Assembly: GCF_003315245.1 (NCBI RefSeq)
Contig: NZ_QNRT01000006.1
Location: 111,179 to 175,178 of the forward strand
Length of the DNA: 64,000 nt
Direction of reading: 5' to 3'
From: Arenicella xantha
GTDB taxonomy: Bacteria > Pseudomonadota > Gammaproteobacteria > Arenicellales > Arenicellaceae
The position numbers and the translations under genes were made by a program. This document shows, one piece after another, positions 17,725 through 26,568 of the stretch. The stretch's first letter is position 1; the number at the start of each line of letters is the position of its first letter. The notes beneath the pieces were generated by a model that was not told the DNA's origin, made no database searches, and saw only the letters and a program-made list of their open reading frames with translations.

Positions 17725-18360
17725 GTGACCAACACAAAATCATATAACAGCTACTCAAGCGAAGATTTCGCAAATCTAGAAAAGCGCCATCGGGTGCATT
17801 TCATCAATTCACTTTCTGGCTATAAAAGTGCAAACTTAATTGGCACCGTTAACCATAACGGCGATACCAACTTAAGCATTGTCAGCTCGGTTGTGCACCT
17901 CGGCGCGGACCCGGCACTGGTCGCTTTTATCAACCGTCCACACGCGGTTGAACGCCATACCTTAGACAACATCCTAGCAACCAGTGCCTACACCATCAAT
18001 CAGGTATCAGCGGACTTCTTTGAAGACGCTCATCATACATCGGCACGCTACCCGGCCGATGTATCAGAGTTTGACCAGACCGAACTAACGCCCTACTACA
18101 CTCAATTCATTGCGCCATACGTCGAACAAAGCCGCATAAAAATGGGCGTTGAGTTGCGTGAGAAAATTGACTTGAAGATCAACGGAACGATCTTAGTTAT
18201 TGGAGAAATAGTCGAAGTACTATGTGCCGAGAATCTACTACAAGCCGATGGCAAATTAGATCTGGTAGCCGCAGGCACGGTAGCGGTATCCGGACTTGAT
18301 GAATATCACACAGCCGATTCACTAGGTCGCTTAGCCTACGCCAAGCCCAAAAAAACTTAA
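17725..18360 (+). CDS. Flavin reductase-like FMN-binding protein
   Basis: About 211 residues from the GTG at 17725; a TTG at 17683 would add 14 residues, and neither has a strong ribosome-binding site. It has the split-barrel flavin reductase fold: SLSGYKSANLIGTVNHNG, VVHLGADPALVAFINRP, and TSAYTINQV at the FMN-contact strand. Such proteins reduce flavins with NAD(P)H or hold FMN for an unknown oxidoreduction. No monooxygenase partner is adjacent. The divergent SDR gene may be coregulated. Confidence 0.78.
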   Translation: MTNTKSYNSYSSEDFANLEKRHRVHFINSLSGYKSANLIGTVNHNGDTNLSIVSSVVHLGADPALVAFINRPHAVERHTLDNILATSAYTINQVSADFFEDAHHTSARYPADVSEFDQTELTPYYTQFIAPYVEQSRIKMGVELREKIDLKINGTILVIGEIVEVLCAENLLQADGKLDLVAAGTVAVSGLDEYHTADSLGRLAYAKPKKT

Positions 18361-18379
18361 AATATTTATAAAAAATTGA

Positions 18380-18408
18380 CTTGAAAAAAAATCAGTCAAC
18401 CGCAGATT
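18380..18408 (+). promoter_or_regulatory. Possible sigma-32-type heat-shock promoter upstream of hsp20
   Basis: CTTGAAA at 18380-18386 matches the sigma-32 -35 element. Fourteen bases later cgcagatt (18401-18408) is a poor match to CCCCATnT. It lies about 130 bases before the small heat-shock gene. A separate 7-bp hairpin (gttgatg/catcaac, 18416-18438) lies just downstream in the leader. Confidence 0.35.
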
Positions 18409-18536
18409 AACAAACGTTGATGGCTGAAAAGCATCAACTTAGCAAGTCAACCAGAGTGCTCACGTTGAGGCTCGGGAAGACAAACTTTAATTAATTTGTG
18501 GCTCACATTTGAGCATAAATACTTAGGAGAATATCC

Positions 18537-19004
18537 ATGAATAGAATTGACCTTACCCCTTTATATCGCAGCAGTGTTGGATTTGACCGTTTTGGTTCTT
18601 TGCTTGATGCAGCATTCCAAACCGAGAAAACATCCGCTGGTTACCCTCCTTACAATATCGAAGTAATTGAGGAAAATAACTACGCAATAACCATCGCTGT
18701 AGCGGGTTTCAAGCAAGCTGAGCTAGAGATTCAAGTCGAAAACGGCGTCCTAACGGTACGAGGCAAAAAAGAGTCCGAAGAAAACCAGACGACTTTCCTC
18801 CATCAAGGTATCGCCTCTCGCTCATTCGAACGAAAGTTCAACCTGGCCGACCACGTAGAAGTGGTTGACGCAGACCTTTCGGACGGCTTACTACGGGTCC
18901 ATCTGGTAAAAGAGATCCCAGAGGCCATGAAACCAAAGAAGATCGCGATCAACGAGGCGTCGCCTCGCGTCATCGCACACGACAAGCAAGAAAAAGCGGC
19001 ATAA
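18537..19004 (+). CDS. Small heat-shock protein (Hsp20/IbpA family)
   Basis: 155 residues, the usual length for IbpA-type chaperones. The N-terminal MNRIDLTPLYRSSVGFDRF resembles IbpA/B, followed by an alpha-crystallin domain (YNIEVIEENNYAITIAVAGF; LTVRGKKE; GIASRSFERKFNLADHVEV; GLLRVHL) and a short C-terminal tail containing PKKIAI. It is an ATP-independent holdase that binds unfolding proteins in the cytoplasm. A taggag ribosome-binding site precedes the ATG, and a strong terminator follows, so it is monocistronic. Confidence 0.93.
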   Translation: MNRIDLTPLYRSSVGFDRFGSLLDAAFQTEKTSAGYPPYNIEVIEENNYAITIAVAGFKQAELEIQVENGVLTVRGKKESEENQTTFLHQGIASRSFERKFNLADHVEVVDADLSDGLLRVHLVKEIPEAMKPKKIAINEASPRVIAHDKQEKAA

Positions 19005-19322
19005 CACCGCAAATTCAAGCAACTGGGTTAGATTATTAAATTAGTCACAAGCCCAGCCAAGCCAAAGCCAGTAACGAACGCCGTTACTGGCTTTGTTGGT
19101 TTTAGACCGATCAAACCATTAATGGTAAAACTCAACCATTCCGGCTCGCCAGTCGGTAGCAGCGACGGCCCCAACCATCCGCACTTCCAGCTAACTAACT
19201 TTACTTATGCACGCAGCAGAAACATACTGATGCCGCTGGCGATGTCAGTTATGCCAGCTAGACTCCTTAATACCAACTTCTAGACAGAACCGCTTATCCG
19301 CTAACGGCCACATCGAATAATT
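19005..19322 (+). other. Gene-free interval between hsp20 and the AraC-type regulator
   Basis: 318 bases. Apart from the terminator at 19064-19104 I see no coding potential, RNA gene or repeat in it. It must carry the promoter of the regulator gene at 19323, but no clear -10/-35 pair was recognised. Confidence 0.5.
19064..19104 (+). terminator. Rho-independent terminator after hsp20
   Basis: A perfect 13-bp stem, aaagccagtaacg paired with cgttactggcttt, with a 5-base loop is followed by gttggtttt. It lies 60 bases after the hsp20 stop codon. Confidence 0.8.
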
Positions 19323-20441
19323 ATGTCGAATTTACAACAATACATCTCGGTGATTGGCGGCCTGCAAGGTGGACTTCTATGCGTACTCCTGCTTACTGAC
19401 AAGCGAGTCAACCAAGCAGGAAAGATACTCGGCACATTGTGCTTACTCTTAGCCATAGCGTTTTCGACGCCTTACCTTATTAACGAAGACGGCTTGACGG
19501 CGCTGTCATGGTTAGGCGGATTAGTGTTTTTTCTACCCGCTAGTTACGGTGCGCTAAGTTACCTTTACTGCCGCAGTTCGGTTTCGAATAAAGCCCTAAG
19601 CTGGTCTGACTCCGTCCATTTCATACCATTGCTGGCGTGTTACTTGTTAAGCGCCGATAAACTTTTTTCCGGCAGCAGTATGCTCGCATTCATTTCCACC
19701 ACCAGCTGGAAGCTTTCAATCAGCGAGTACATTATCTTTACACAAGCCATTTTTTACACGGTTTTGACCCTCTTCATGATTGGTCGCTACCGACTGCAAG
19801 CACGTGAAACTCTGGCTAACTTTAATCCTGCGATTTTTAGGTGGCTATGGTGGTTAATGGGGTTCAACCTCGCTATTTGGATTTTGAAAGCAATCGCTAG
19901 CTTTACTAATTCTAACGCGACCTTTTTTGTACTTTCCGACCTATTAATTGTGCTGCTAATTTACCTAATCGCGTTTGCACAATGGCGCAACCCAACCTTA
20001 TTTACGGTTGAACAATTGCCCGAGAGCTCATCTCCTGCGACAAATCAATCAGCACCTACAGCTTCGGACAACAACGGCGCACTCGATCCGGCCACCAGAG
20101 CAACACTCTTTGGATCAGTCAAACTCCAAGTCGAAGAAAAAAGATTGTATCGAGAGAACAATTTGACGCTACCGAAATTAGCCGATGCCACCGGTCTAAG
20201 CGTCCATCATTTATCTGAAGTCCTCAATCAGCACGAAGGAAAAAGTTTTTACCAGTTCATAAATTCATACCGAATTGCTGAAGTTTGCGAACGCTTAAAG
20301 GCTAATGACCAGCAGAAAATATTAGATATCGCCCTGCAAGCTGGTTTTGCGTCTAAAGGCACGTTTAACCCCATTTTTAAGCAGTTTATCGGCTCTACTC
20401 CCACTCAATACCGTAAGAATCTAGCGTTGGAACAAGTCTGA
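19323..20441 (+). CDS. Membrane-anchored AraC-family transcriptional regulator
   Basis: 372 residues. Residues 1-220 contain seven hydrophobic segments (for example GGLQGGLLCVLLLTD and VLSDLLIVLLIYLIAFAQW). A linker and a C-terminal AraC-type double helix-turn-helix follow (LPKLADATGLSVHHLSEVLN; ILDIALQAGFASKGTFNPIF; GSTPTQYRK). Proteins of this layout sense a signal in or near the membrane and activate neighbouring genes. The downstream amidohydrolase, 104 bases away in the same direction, is the likely coexpressed gene or target. Confidence 0.85.
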   Translation: MSNLQQYISVIGGLQGGLLCVLLLTDKRVNQAGKILGTLCLLLAIAFSTPYLINEDGLTALSWLGGLVFFLPASYGALSYLYCRSSVSNKALSWSDSVHFIPLLACYLLSADKLFSGSSMLAFISTTSWKLSISEYIIFTQAIFYTVLTLFMIGRYRLQARETLANFNPAIFRWLWWLMGFNLAIWILKAIASFTNSNATFFVLSDLLIVLLIYLIAFAQWRNPTLFTVEQLPESSSPATNQSAPTASDNNGALDPATRATLFGSVKLQVEEKRLYRENNLTLPKLADATGLSVHHLSEVLNQHEGKSFYQFINSYRIAEVCERLKANDQQKILDIALQAGFASKGTFNPIFKQFIGSTPTQYRKNLALEQV

Positions 20442-20545
20442 ATTGATCCAAATTGACGTCTGATTCTATCGAGTCAGACGCAACCAGTACCGTTCAATGC
20501 TCAAATTAGCTCATTGCCAACTTAACCAGTAATGAGCCGATCACA

Positions 20546-22060
20546 ATGAACCGAAAATTAATAAAGACATGGTCCCTCCGAGTGTTAGTCGCTTGGCTAC
20601 TTCTCAGCGCCGCATCGCTATTTTGGGTAAATAACGAGCTTAGATATATGTATGGCGCCAACACGCCGGTAATCGATCACAATCAGTTCCAGTCTCCTCA
20701 GCAACTCACTGTTATTCAAAACGTCAGCGTGTTGGCAACGGACGGACTGAGCATGCTAGCCGGTCAAACAGTGTTAATAGATCAAGGTCAAATAGCAGCC
20801 ATAGGCTCGAATATCGAGATACCCTCAGGCGCAGCCATGCTCGATGGATCGGGTAAATACCTAATTCCAGGCCTCATTGATTCACACGTTCACCTCTGGG
20901 AGAGCGAGAACGATTTATTGCTTTATTTGGCGAATGGTATTACCCACATTCGCGAAATGACCGGCACCTCAGACCATCTGGCCTGGCGCGAAGAAATTGA
21001 CAATGGCCGCATGGGCCCCTCGTTATTCGTAACGTCCCCCAAACTAGTGACTCATGGGTTTTTCGAAGGTTGGTTCCATGCCCTAACTCGAGCCAGCGTC
21101 AATATACAACAACCAAGCGACGTGGCGTCCACGCTAGAGTCGTTGCGCGACAAAGGCTACGATGCCTACAAACTCGGCACCATGTTGACGCCGGAAAACT
21201 ATCGAGCGATTAACACCAACGCATCCGACATTGGGGTACCCGCTATTGGACATTTCCCCATATCCATGAGCTTAGACGAGTTGGCAACCACCGAACAAGC
21301 TGAACTCGCTCACATCGAGGAACTGATGAAGCCACTAATGCGTGAATTTGGGAGCTTGCGCAATCAACGCAGCGATGAATTTTTGGCATACGTCGAAAGT
21401 CGCAGTGAACAGCTAATTGACGACCTGTTGGCCAGCGATATCGCCGTCACCAGCACCTTAATTATCAACGAGAGTTTCTACACCCAGAAATTTGATCTCG
21501 ATGCGATGCTAGCAGAACAACCCATAGAGTATGTAAACCCCGGTGTGTTAGAAGGTTCAACAATGGCTGGACGTGGCTGGTTACAAGGAAATAACTTATA
21601 TCAACTTGCACCGGACACTGACCCGAACGACATTCCCTTCATAAAACAATACTGGAAGACCTATGCAACTGCGCAACACATTTTGTTAAAGGCGATGGCT
21701 AAGCGCGGCGTCAAAATCATGGCTGGGACAGACGCCAATGTACCGGTAGTCGTACCAGGCTTTTCATTGCATCAAGAGTTAATAGCGCTAACCAAAGCCG
21801 GCTTAAGTCCAGCGCAAAGTTTACTTTCAGCAACCGCCGTGCCGGCTGATTTCATGAATAGCCATGCAGGCAGAGTCGCCGAGGGCTATCGCGCTGACCT
21901 GTTGCTGCTCAATAAAAACCCCTTGCAAGACATCAAAAACACCCAGACAATCGACACAGTAATAAGTAATGGCCGAGTTGTTTCACGCCGTCAATTAGAT
22001 GCCATGCTGGACGCAATAAGGCAAGTGAATGACGACAATCGAAAAATAGATATCAAGTAG
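20546..22060 (+). CDS. Membrane-anchored amidohydrolase family protein
   Basis: 504 residues with an N-terminal hydrophobic segment (LRVLVAWLLLSAASLFWV) that probably acts as a signal anchor. The amidohydrolase superfamily metal site is visible: HVH in IPGLIDSHVHLW, His in AIGHFP, His in LAHIEE, and Asp in MAGTDANVPVVVPG. The C-terminal composite domain ends GYRADLLLLNKNPLQDI. The family includes imidazolonepropionase- and prolidase-like cyclic amidases; the substrate here is unknown. It follows the membrane AraC regulator. Confidence 0.85.
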   Translation: MNRKLIKTWSLRVLVAWLLLSAASLFWVNNELRYMYGANTPVIDHNQFQSPQQLTVIQNVSVLATDGLSMLAGQTVLIDQGQIAAIGSNIEIPSGAAMLDGSGKYLIPGLIDSHVHLWESENDLLLYLANGITHIREMTGTSDHLAWREEIDNGRMGPSLFVTSPKLVTHGFFEGWFHALTRASVNIQQPSDVASTLESLRDKGYDAYKLGTMLTPENYRAINTNASDIGVPAIGHFPISMSLDELATTEQAELAHIEELMKPLMREFGSLRNQRSDEFLAYVESRSEQLIDDLLASDIAVTSTLIINESFYTQKFDLDAMLAEQPIEYVNPGVLEGSTMAGRGWLQGNNLYQLAPDTDPNDIPFIKQYWKTYATAQHILLKAMAKRGVKIMAGTDANVPVVVPGFSLHQELIALTKAGLSPAQSLLSATAVPADFMNSHAGRVAEGYRADLLLLNKNPLQDIKNTQTIDTVISNGRVVSRRQLDAMLDAIRQVNDDNRKIDIK

Positions 22061-22286
22061 TTCAACTCAATAAAAGTCCGCACTAACAACGTTCCAGATC
22101 AACCTCAACTCCCTTCTGATTAGGTGAGTTTGGTCTGAAATGTTGGGCTAGTTACACAGTCGAAAGATTTGGTTTGTTGGATCACCTAGTTTGCTACAAC
22201 GCCTTACTGGTTTGTGCTAGCAAACAATCGCTATTATAGTTGAGCACTAAAGCACCTGACTCTCTAGACCCTAAGGATTCCACGCT

Positions 22287-23657
22287 ATGAATGCATGCTG
22301 CTCGTCACTGGTAATTTTCGTTAGTCTATCGCTATGTTTTTCTATTGCACAAGCTGAGCCTGCTGATGCAGCGCGTGTCCCTCACTATACAACCCCATAT
22401 GTGTTACCCAGCGTTGACCAAATCAAAAAGCAGATAAACCGCGTTCGCACTTATTATGAGTCGAGCAGTACACAAACGATTATTAATTCAAGTTCGGGCG
22501 AGGAAATTACTGATTTTTCTGAGGTTATCCACCAAGCTGAAGTATCCGAAGGTTTGTCCAGTGAATGGTCATATACGCATGGTGTGGTGCTGTCAGCATT
22601 TGATTACATTGACGACGTCATTGATGATGAGCGCTTTGCAAAAAACAACACACAGTTTTATGACTTTGTTTTAAAACGACTCCCTTACTTCCAACAAAAA
22701 GCCAACCAATTTGGACCTATAGAAAAGATTGGCGTGTGGGGACGAATTCTAGACTTTCATGCGCTCGATGATTGCGGCTCGATTGGCGCTGCCATGATCA
22801 AAACCTACCAGAAAAACCGTAAGGATGAATACCTAGAGATCATTAATCGGACCGCCGACCACATTAGCAATAAGCAGTTTCGCCTAAATGACGGCACGTT
22901 AGCGAGGCATCGGCCGCAATATCAATCGATTTGGGCTGACGATATCTATATGAGCGTTCCATTTCTAGTCAACATGGGAGCGCTTACCGGTGAAACGAAA
23001 TATTATGACGATGCGATTAAGCAAATACTGCAAATGGCCGAGCGACTCTATGTGCCAGAAAAGGAGCTATTCGATCACGGCTGGAGCGTAACATCTGGCG
23101 ACTATGACCCGCGGTTCTACTGGGGACGCGCTAATGGTTGGGTTCTGATGTCGATGGCAGAACTACTCAGCATCGTTCCAGAAGATTACCCGCAACGAGA
23201 TAAAATCCTGCACCTTTATCGTTCGATGGTTCGTAGTTTGGCCAACCTTCAACACGGCAGTGGATTTTGGCATAACTTGCTGGACCGGCCTGACACTTTT
23301 TTAGAAACATCAGCTACCGCAATGTTTACCTACGCAATCGCCAAGGGCATTAACGAGGGCTGGATCAATCATGTCTATGGGCCGGTCGCGCTGAGCGGCT
23401 GGAATGCGATCAACACTCGGATTCTCGACAATGGTGCGGTGGACGGCACAGTAGAAGGCACCACCTTTGCTCACGATAACGCCTACTACTACCACCGGGG
23501 TCAAAGCATTCACGCTGCGCACGGTTACGGACCAACACTGTATGCCGGCGTTGAAATGATCCGACTACTGAACAACGATAAACTTGATATCAGTGTTGCC
23601 GCCCCGAATTCAATCAATAGTACATTTCACTTTCGCTTAAAAAGCGAGTGGCCATAA
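22287..23657 (+). CDS. Glycoside hydrolase family 88/105 (unsaturated glucuronyl/rhamnogalacturonyl hydrolase-like)
   Basis: 456 residues with a signal peptide (MNACCSSLVIFVSLSLCFSIAQA). The (alpha/alpha)6 barrel motifs of GH105/GH88 are present: WSYTHGVVLSAFDY, DDCGSIGAAMI, SIWADDIYMSVPFL (probable catalytic Asp) and WGRANGWVLMSMAEL. These enzymes remove 4,5-unsaturated uronic acids from oligosaccharides produced by polysaccharide lyases (pectin, ulvan, hyaluronan). No lyase is adjacent. An aagga ribosome-binding site precedes the ATG. Export suggests a periplasmic site of action. Confidence 0.85.
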   Translation: MNACCSSLVIFVSLSLCFSIAQAEPADAARVPHYTTPYVLPSVDQIKKQINRVRTYYESSSTQTIINSSSGEEITDFSEVIHQAEVSEGLSSEWSYTHGVVLSAFDYIDDVIDDERFAKNNTQFYDFVLKRLPYFQQKANQFGPIEKIGVWGRILDFHALDDCGSIGAAMIKTYQKNRKDEYLEIINRTADHISNKQFRLNDGTLARHRPQYQSIWADDIYMSVPFLVNMGALTGETKYYDDAIKQILQMAERLYVPEKELFDHGWSVTSGDYDPRFYWGRANGWVLMSMAELLSIVPEDYPQRDKILHLYRSMVRSLANLQHGSGFWHNLLDRPDTFLETSATAMFTYAIAKGINEGWINHVYGPVALSGWNAINTRILDNGAVDGTVEGTTFAHDNAYYYHRGQSIHAAHGYGPTLYAGVEMIRLLNNDKLDISVAAPNSINSTFHFRLKSEWP

Positions 23658-23747
23658 AACCACAACCATTGAACTAAGCTCAGCTTAGTTTCTTTTTGCT
23701 ACGGCGTAATTGACTTTGCTACTTCCAAGCCTATAATCCTCGCCAGA

Positions 23748-23950
23748 ACTTAGGTCCCACCGAAAGTTGGTGGTTAAACTGGGAAGTTGGTTAAAATCCA
23801 ACGCTGCCCCCGCAACGGTATTTAGCAACCTGTGTTGTTATTAGCCCGGAACCGGCCTAACGAGTGCTGTTGTCAATAGATCAAAGCTCTCAGTTCTAGA
23901 CCGTTGATGGAGCGGAGGGCTACCATCCAAGGGCATGTTGCGCTGACCAA
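23748..23950 (+). promoter_or_regulatory. Cobalamin (AdoCbl/B12) riboswitch
   Basis: The conserved B12-box core gctgcccccgcaacggta is at about 23803-23820, preceded by the aggtccc/ggtggttaaactgggaa helices and followed by agcccggaaccggcct, the universal 3' part of the aptamer (to about 23872). It lies 100-290 bases upstream of btuB. The downstream gatgg...ccatc pairing around 23900-23930 may be part of the expression platform. It would lower expression of the B12 cluster when cobalamin is plentiful. Confidence 0.93.
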
Positions 23951-24048
23951 TGTCGTTGCTGTTGTCATTGTGTTCAAAATATAGCGTCTCTCCTCCTTGT
24001 TTCCTCGCTTTATCACCTTAATCCGATTTCTTAACTAAGGTGTTAAAA

Positions 24049-25863
24049 ATGATTTTTCCTTTAAAAAGCTCACTGGCTTTATGCTGTCTTGCAGTGAGCC
24101 CGCTAGCCTTTTCACAGGGTTCAAACGACCCAGCAATCGAACAAGTTCTAGTAACCGCCAAAGGTCAGCAGACCCTCGATAACGCGCTACATACTGCACA
24201 TATTTTCACGCTAGACGATATCGAAGCCGCTCAAGTTAGCGATATTCCGGCGCTACTTAGTAAAATTGCTGGCATCAGTATTTCTGATTCAGGCGGTCGT
24301 GGCAGCGCCACCAGTGTTTTTGTGCGCGGAGTCTCCGGCTCACAAACCATTGTATTAATCGACGGTGTTCGAGTCGGCAGCGCCACCTTAGGTGCGGCCG
24401 CTCTCAATAGCTATCCGATCGAAGCGATTGAACGCATCGAAATCTTAAAAGGCCCGTTCTCTGGCCTCTATGGCGCCGATGCGGTGGGCGGCGTCATTCA
24501 ATTATTTACTAAAAAAGGCGGCGATGGCCGTGGCGCAGTGAGTGCCACCATCGGTAGCAACTCCTTGTCTGAAGTAGACTTTGCATTGAGCGGCGCAGGT
24601 AGTAATTACAGTTTCCATATTGCGGGACACAGCGAAGACACCGACGGTATTGACCGCACCAGTATTCTCACCGAAGGCAATGATGACGAAGACGGCTTTG
24701 CAGAAGATGCGATTAGCATTGGTGGCCAACTACAACTCGGTGATTCCAGCACCATCGACCTTTCGATACTGGGCACTGACAACTTGGTGGAATTTGACAA
24801 TACCTTCGGCGCAGACCCAGGCCTACAGACCGAGAATAGTACATTGAGCACGGCCTTAGCCTTCAACACTCAGTTAAACGACACGCTTAAGTGGGCCACC
24901 ACGCTCGGATTAAACGAAGACGAAGCCATTACCAACGGGGCTTTTCCGTCGGAATTCAAGACCGACCGAAACAGCCTAGGTTCTGAATTCACCTGGGCAG
25001 CATCAGCGAGCACCATGCTAACTTTCGGCGCCGATTACTATGACGAAAGCATCACCTCGAGTAATGATTTTCCGATTACTGAGCGCGATAACATCGGAGC
25101 TTTCGCGCAGGTTCAGTCACTTGGCGAGCGGTTCGGAACCGTAGTCAGCCTTCGCTATGATGACAATTCAGCCTACGGCACTAATACTAATGGCAGCATC
25201 GCAGTTAACCTCAATGTAAGCGACGATATTCGCTTGATCGCCAGTTATGGCACCGCCTTTGTCGCGCCGTCATTTAACTATTTGTACTTTCCATTCTTCG
25301 GTAACCCAGACCTTCTCCCTGAAGAGTCTGAGAGTGTTGAATTGAGTATTGCTGGTAACCATGGGGCGGTTGATTGGCGCGTGTCTGCGTATCAAACCGA
25401 CATTGAAAACCTATTCAGTTTCAACCCAGTGACATTTCTAGCGGCGAATGTTGGACAAGCTGAAATCAAGGGGGTCGAAGCTGAAATACGAACCTCAGTC
25501 GCCAATTGGGATGTTTCAATTCAAGCCGATGCTTTGTCAGCCGAAGATGTAGACTCGGGCATTGAACTTGATGACCGTCCGCAACGTAGCGCAAGTTTGA
25601 CTGCGGCTAAAGAGATCGGGCCACTTAATCTACAATTTGATGTGCGCTCGGAAAGTCGTCGATTTGATAATAGAGGCACACAAATTTCAGGGTATGCTCT
25701 GCTGGACATCAGCGCCGTTTATCAAATCAGCGAATCAACTCGAATTTCTGCCAAAATAGACAACCTATTTGATAAGGAATACACACTAAATTTGATTGGC
25801 TCGAGCAATCGCTATAACACTGAAGGGCGTCATGCCAAGCTGACGCTGCGTTACAGCTTTTAG
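24049..25863 (+). CDS. btuB: TonB-dependent vitamin B12 receptor BtuB
   Basis: 604 residues, close to E. coli BtuB (614 with signal). The ATG at 24049 is preferred over the GTG at 24040 because aagg lies 9 bases upstream of the ATG. A signal peptide (LALCCLAVSPLAFSQ), a TonB-box-like EQVLVTA, a plug (RGVSGSQTIVLIDGVRV; ILKGPFSGLYGADAVGGVI) and a barrel ending LTLRYSF are visible. The riboswitch directly upstream and the cobalamin genes downstream fix the substrate as cobalamin or other corrinoids. Confidence 0.93.
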   Translation: MIFPLKSSLALCCLAVSPLAFSQGSNDPAIEQVLVTAKGQQTLDNALHTAHIFTLDDIEAAQVSDIPALLSKIAGISISDSGGRGSATSVFVRGVSGSQTIVLIDGVRVGSATLGAAALNSYPIEAIERIEILKGPFSGLYGADAVGGVIQLFTKKGGDGRGAVSATIGSNSLSEVDFALSGAGSNYSFHIAGHSEDTDGIDRTSILTEGNDDEDGFAEDAISIGGQLQLGDSSTIDLSILGTDNLVEFDNTFGADPGLQTENSTLSTALAFNTQLNDTLKWATTLGLNEDEAITNGAFPSEFKTDRNSLGSEFTWAASASTMLTFGADYYDESITSSNDFPITERDNIGAFAQVQSLGERFGTVVSLRYDDNSAYGTNTNGSIAVNLNVSDDIRLIASYGTAFVAPSFNYLYFPFFGNPDLLPEESESVELSIAGNHGAVDWRVSAYQTDIENLFSFNPVTFLAANVGQAEIKGVEAEIRTSVANWDVSIQADALSAEDVDSGIELDDRPQRSASLTAAKEIGPLNLQFDVRSESRRFDNRGTQISGYALLDISAVYQISESTRISAKIDNLFDKEYTLNLIGSSNRYNTEGRHAKLTLRYSF

Positions 25864-25955
25864 CTTAACTCACTGTGGCTGGCAAGCTGATTGCCAGCCG
25901 CAAAAATGCAACGTTGGGGCGATCAGCTTGCGCCCTAACCTAACTCGGCTTGAAA

Positions 25956-26567
25956 ATGAACGATCAACAAGAGGAACAACGCCAGCATAAAGAGAAAATG
26001 CAGGCGCAAAAGAAAAAGGTCGATAGTGCCATTAAAGCAGCACAAATCGAACGTGGCGTAAGCATTCTGCTCACGGGTAACGGCAAGGGGAAAACTAGCT
26101 CTGCCTTCGGCATGGTATTTCGCGCCCTCGGCTACAAACAGAAGGTTGGCATTGTGCAATTCATTAAAGGTGCTCAGGAGTCCGGCGAAATTAATTTCAT
26201 CAAAGACCACCTACCCGACGTTGAACTATTTCAAATGGGAACCGGCTTTACTTGGAATACACAAGATAAAGCGGCCGACATCCGCGCATCAGAAGCCACT
26301 TGGCAAGTCGCCGAAAAAATGCTCAATGATGCAACACTTAATTTAGTTGTGCTCGATGAACTTACCTACATGCTTGGCTACCAGTACCTTGATCGAGACA
26401 TGGTGATTAACGCCATCAAAAATAGGCCCACTGAGCAAAGTTTGATTGTGACTGGGCGCGGTGGCGGTCGCGAATTACGCGAAGCCATGGATACTGTTTC
26501 AGACGTCAAAAACATAAAACACGCCTACAAATCAGGAATCAAAGCCCGCAAAGGTGTGGACTGTTAG
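25956..26567 (+). CDS. cobO: Cob(I)yrinic acid a,c-diamide adenosyltransferase (CobA/CobO type)
   Basis: 203 residues from the ATG at 25956; a TTG two codons upstream is possible. The P-loop [15 protein letters not shown] and the downstream [22 protein letters not shown] and [15 protein letters not shown] segments define the CobA/CobO/BtuR family. The enzyme transfers the adenosyl group of ATP to cob(I)alamin or earlier corrinoids in the cytoplasm. The first 30 residues are very rich in Gln, Lys and Glu. It is the second gene of the riboswitch-controlled cluster, and its stop overlaps the start region of cobQ. Confidence 0.92.
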   Translation: MNDQQEEQRQHKEKMQAQKKKVDSAIKAAQIERGVSILLTGNGKGKTSSAFGMVFRALGYKQKVGIVQFIKGAQESGEINFIKDHLPDVELFQMGTGFTWNTQDKAADIRASEATWQVAEKMLNDATLNLVVLDELTYMLGYQYLDRDMVINAIKNRPTEQSLIVTGRGGGRELREAMDTVSDVKNIKHAYKSGIKARKGVDC

Positions 26568-26568
26568 C

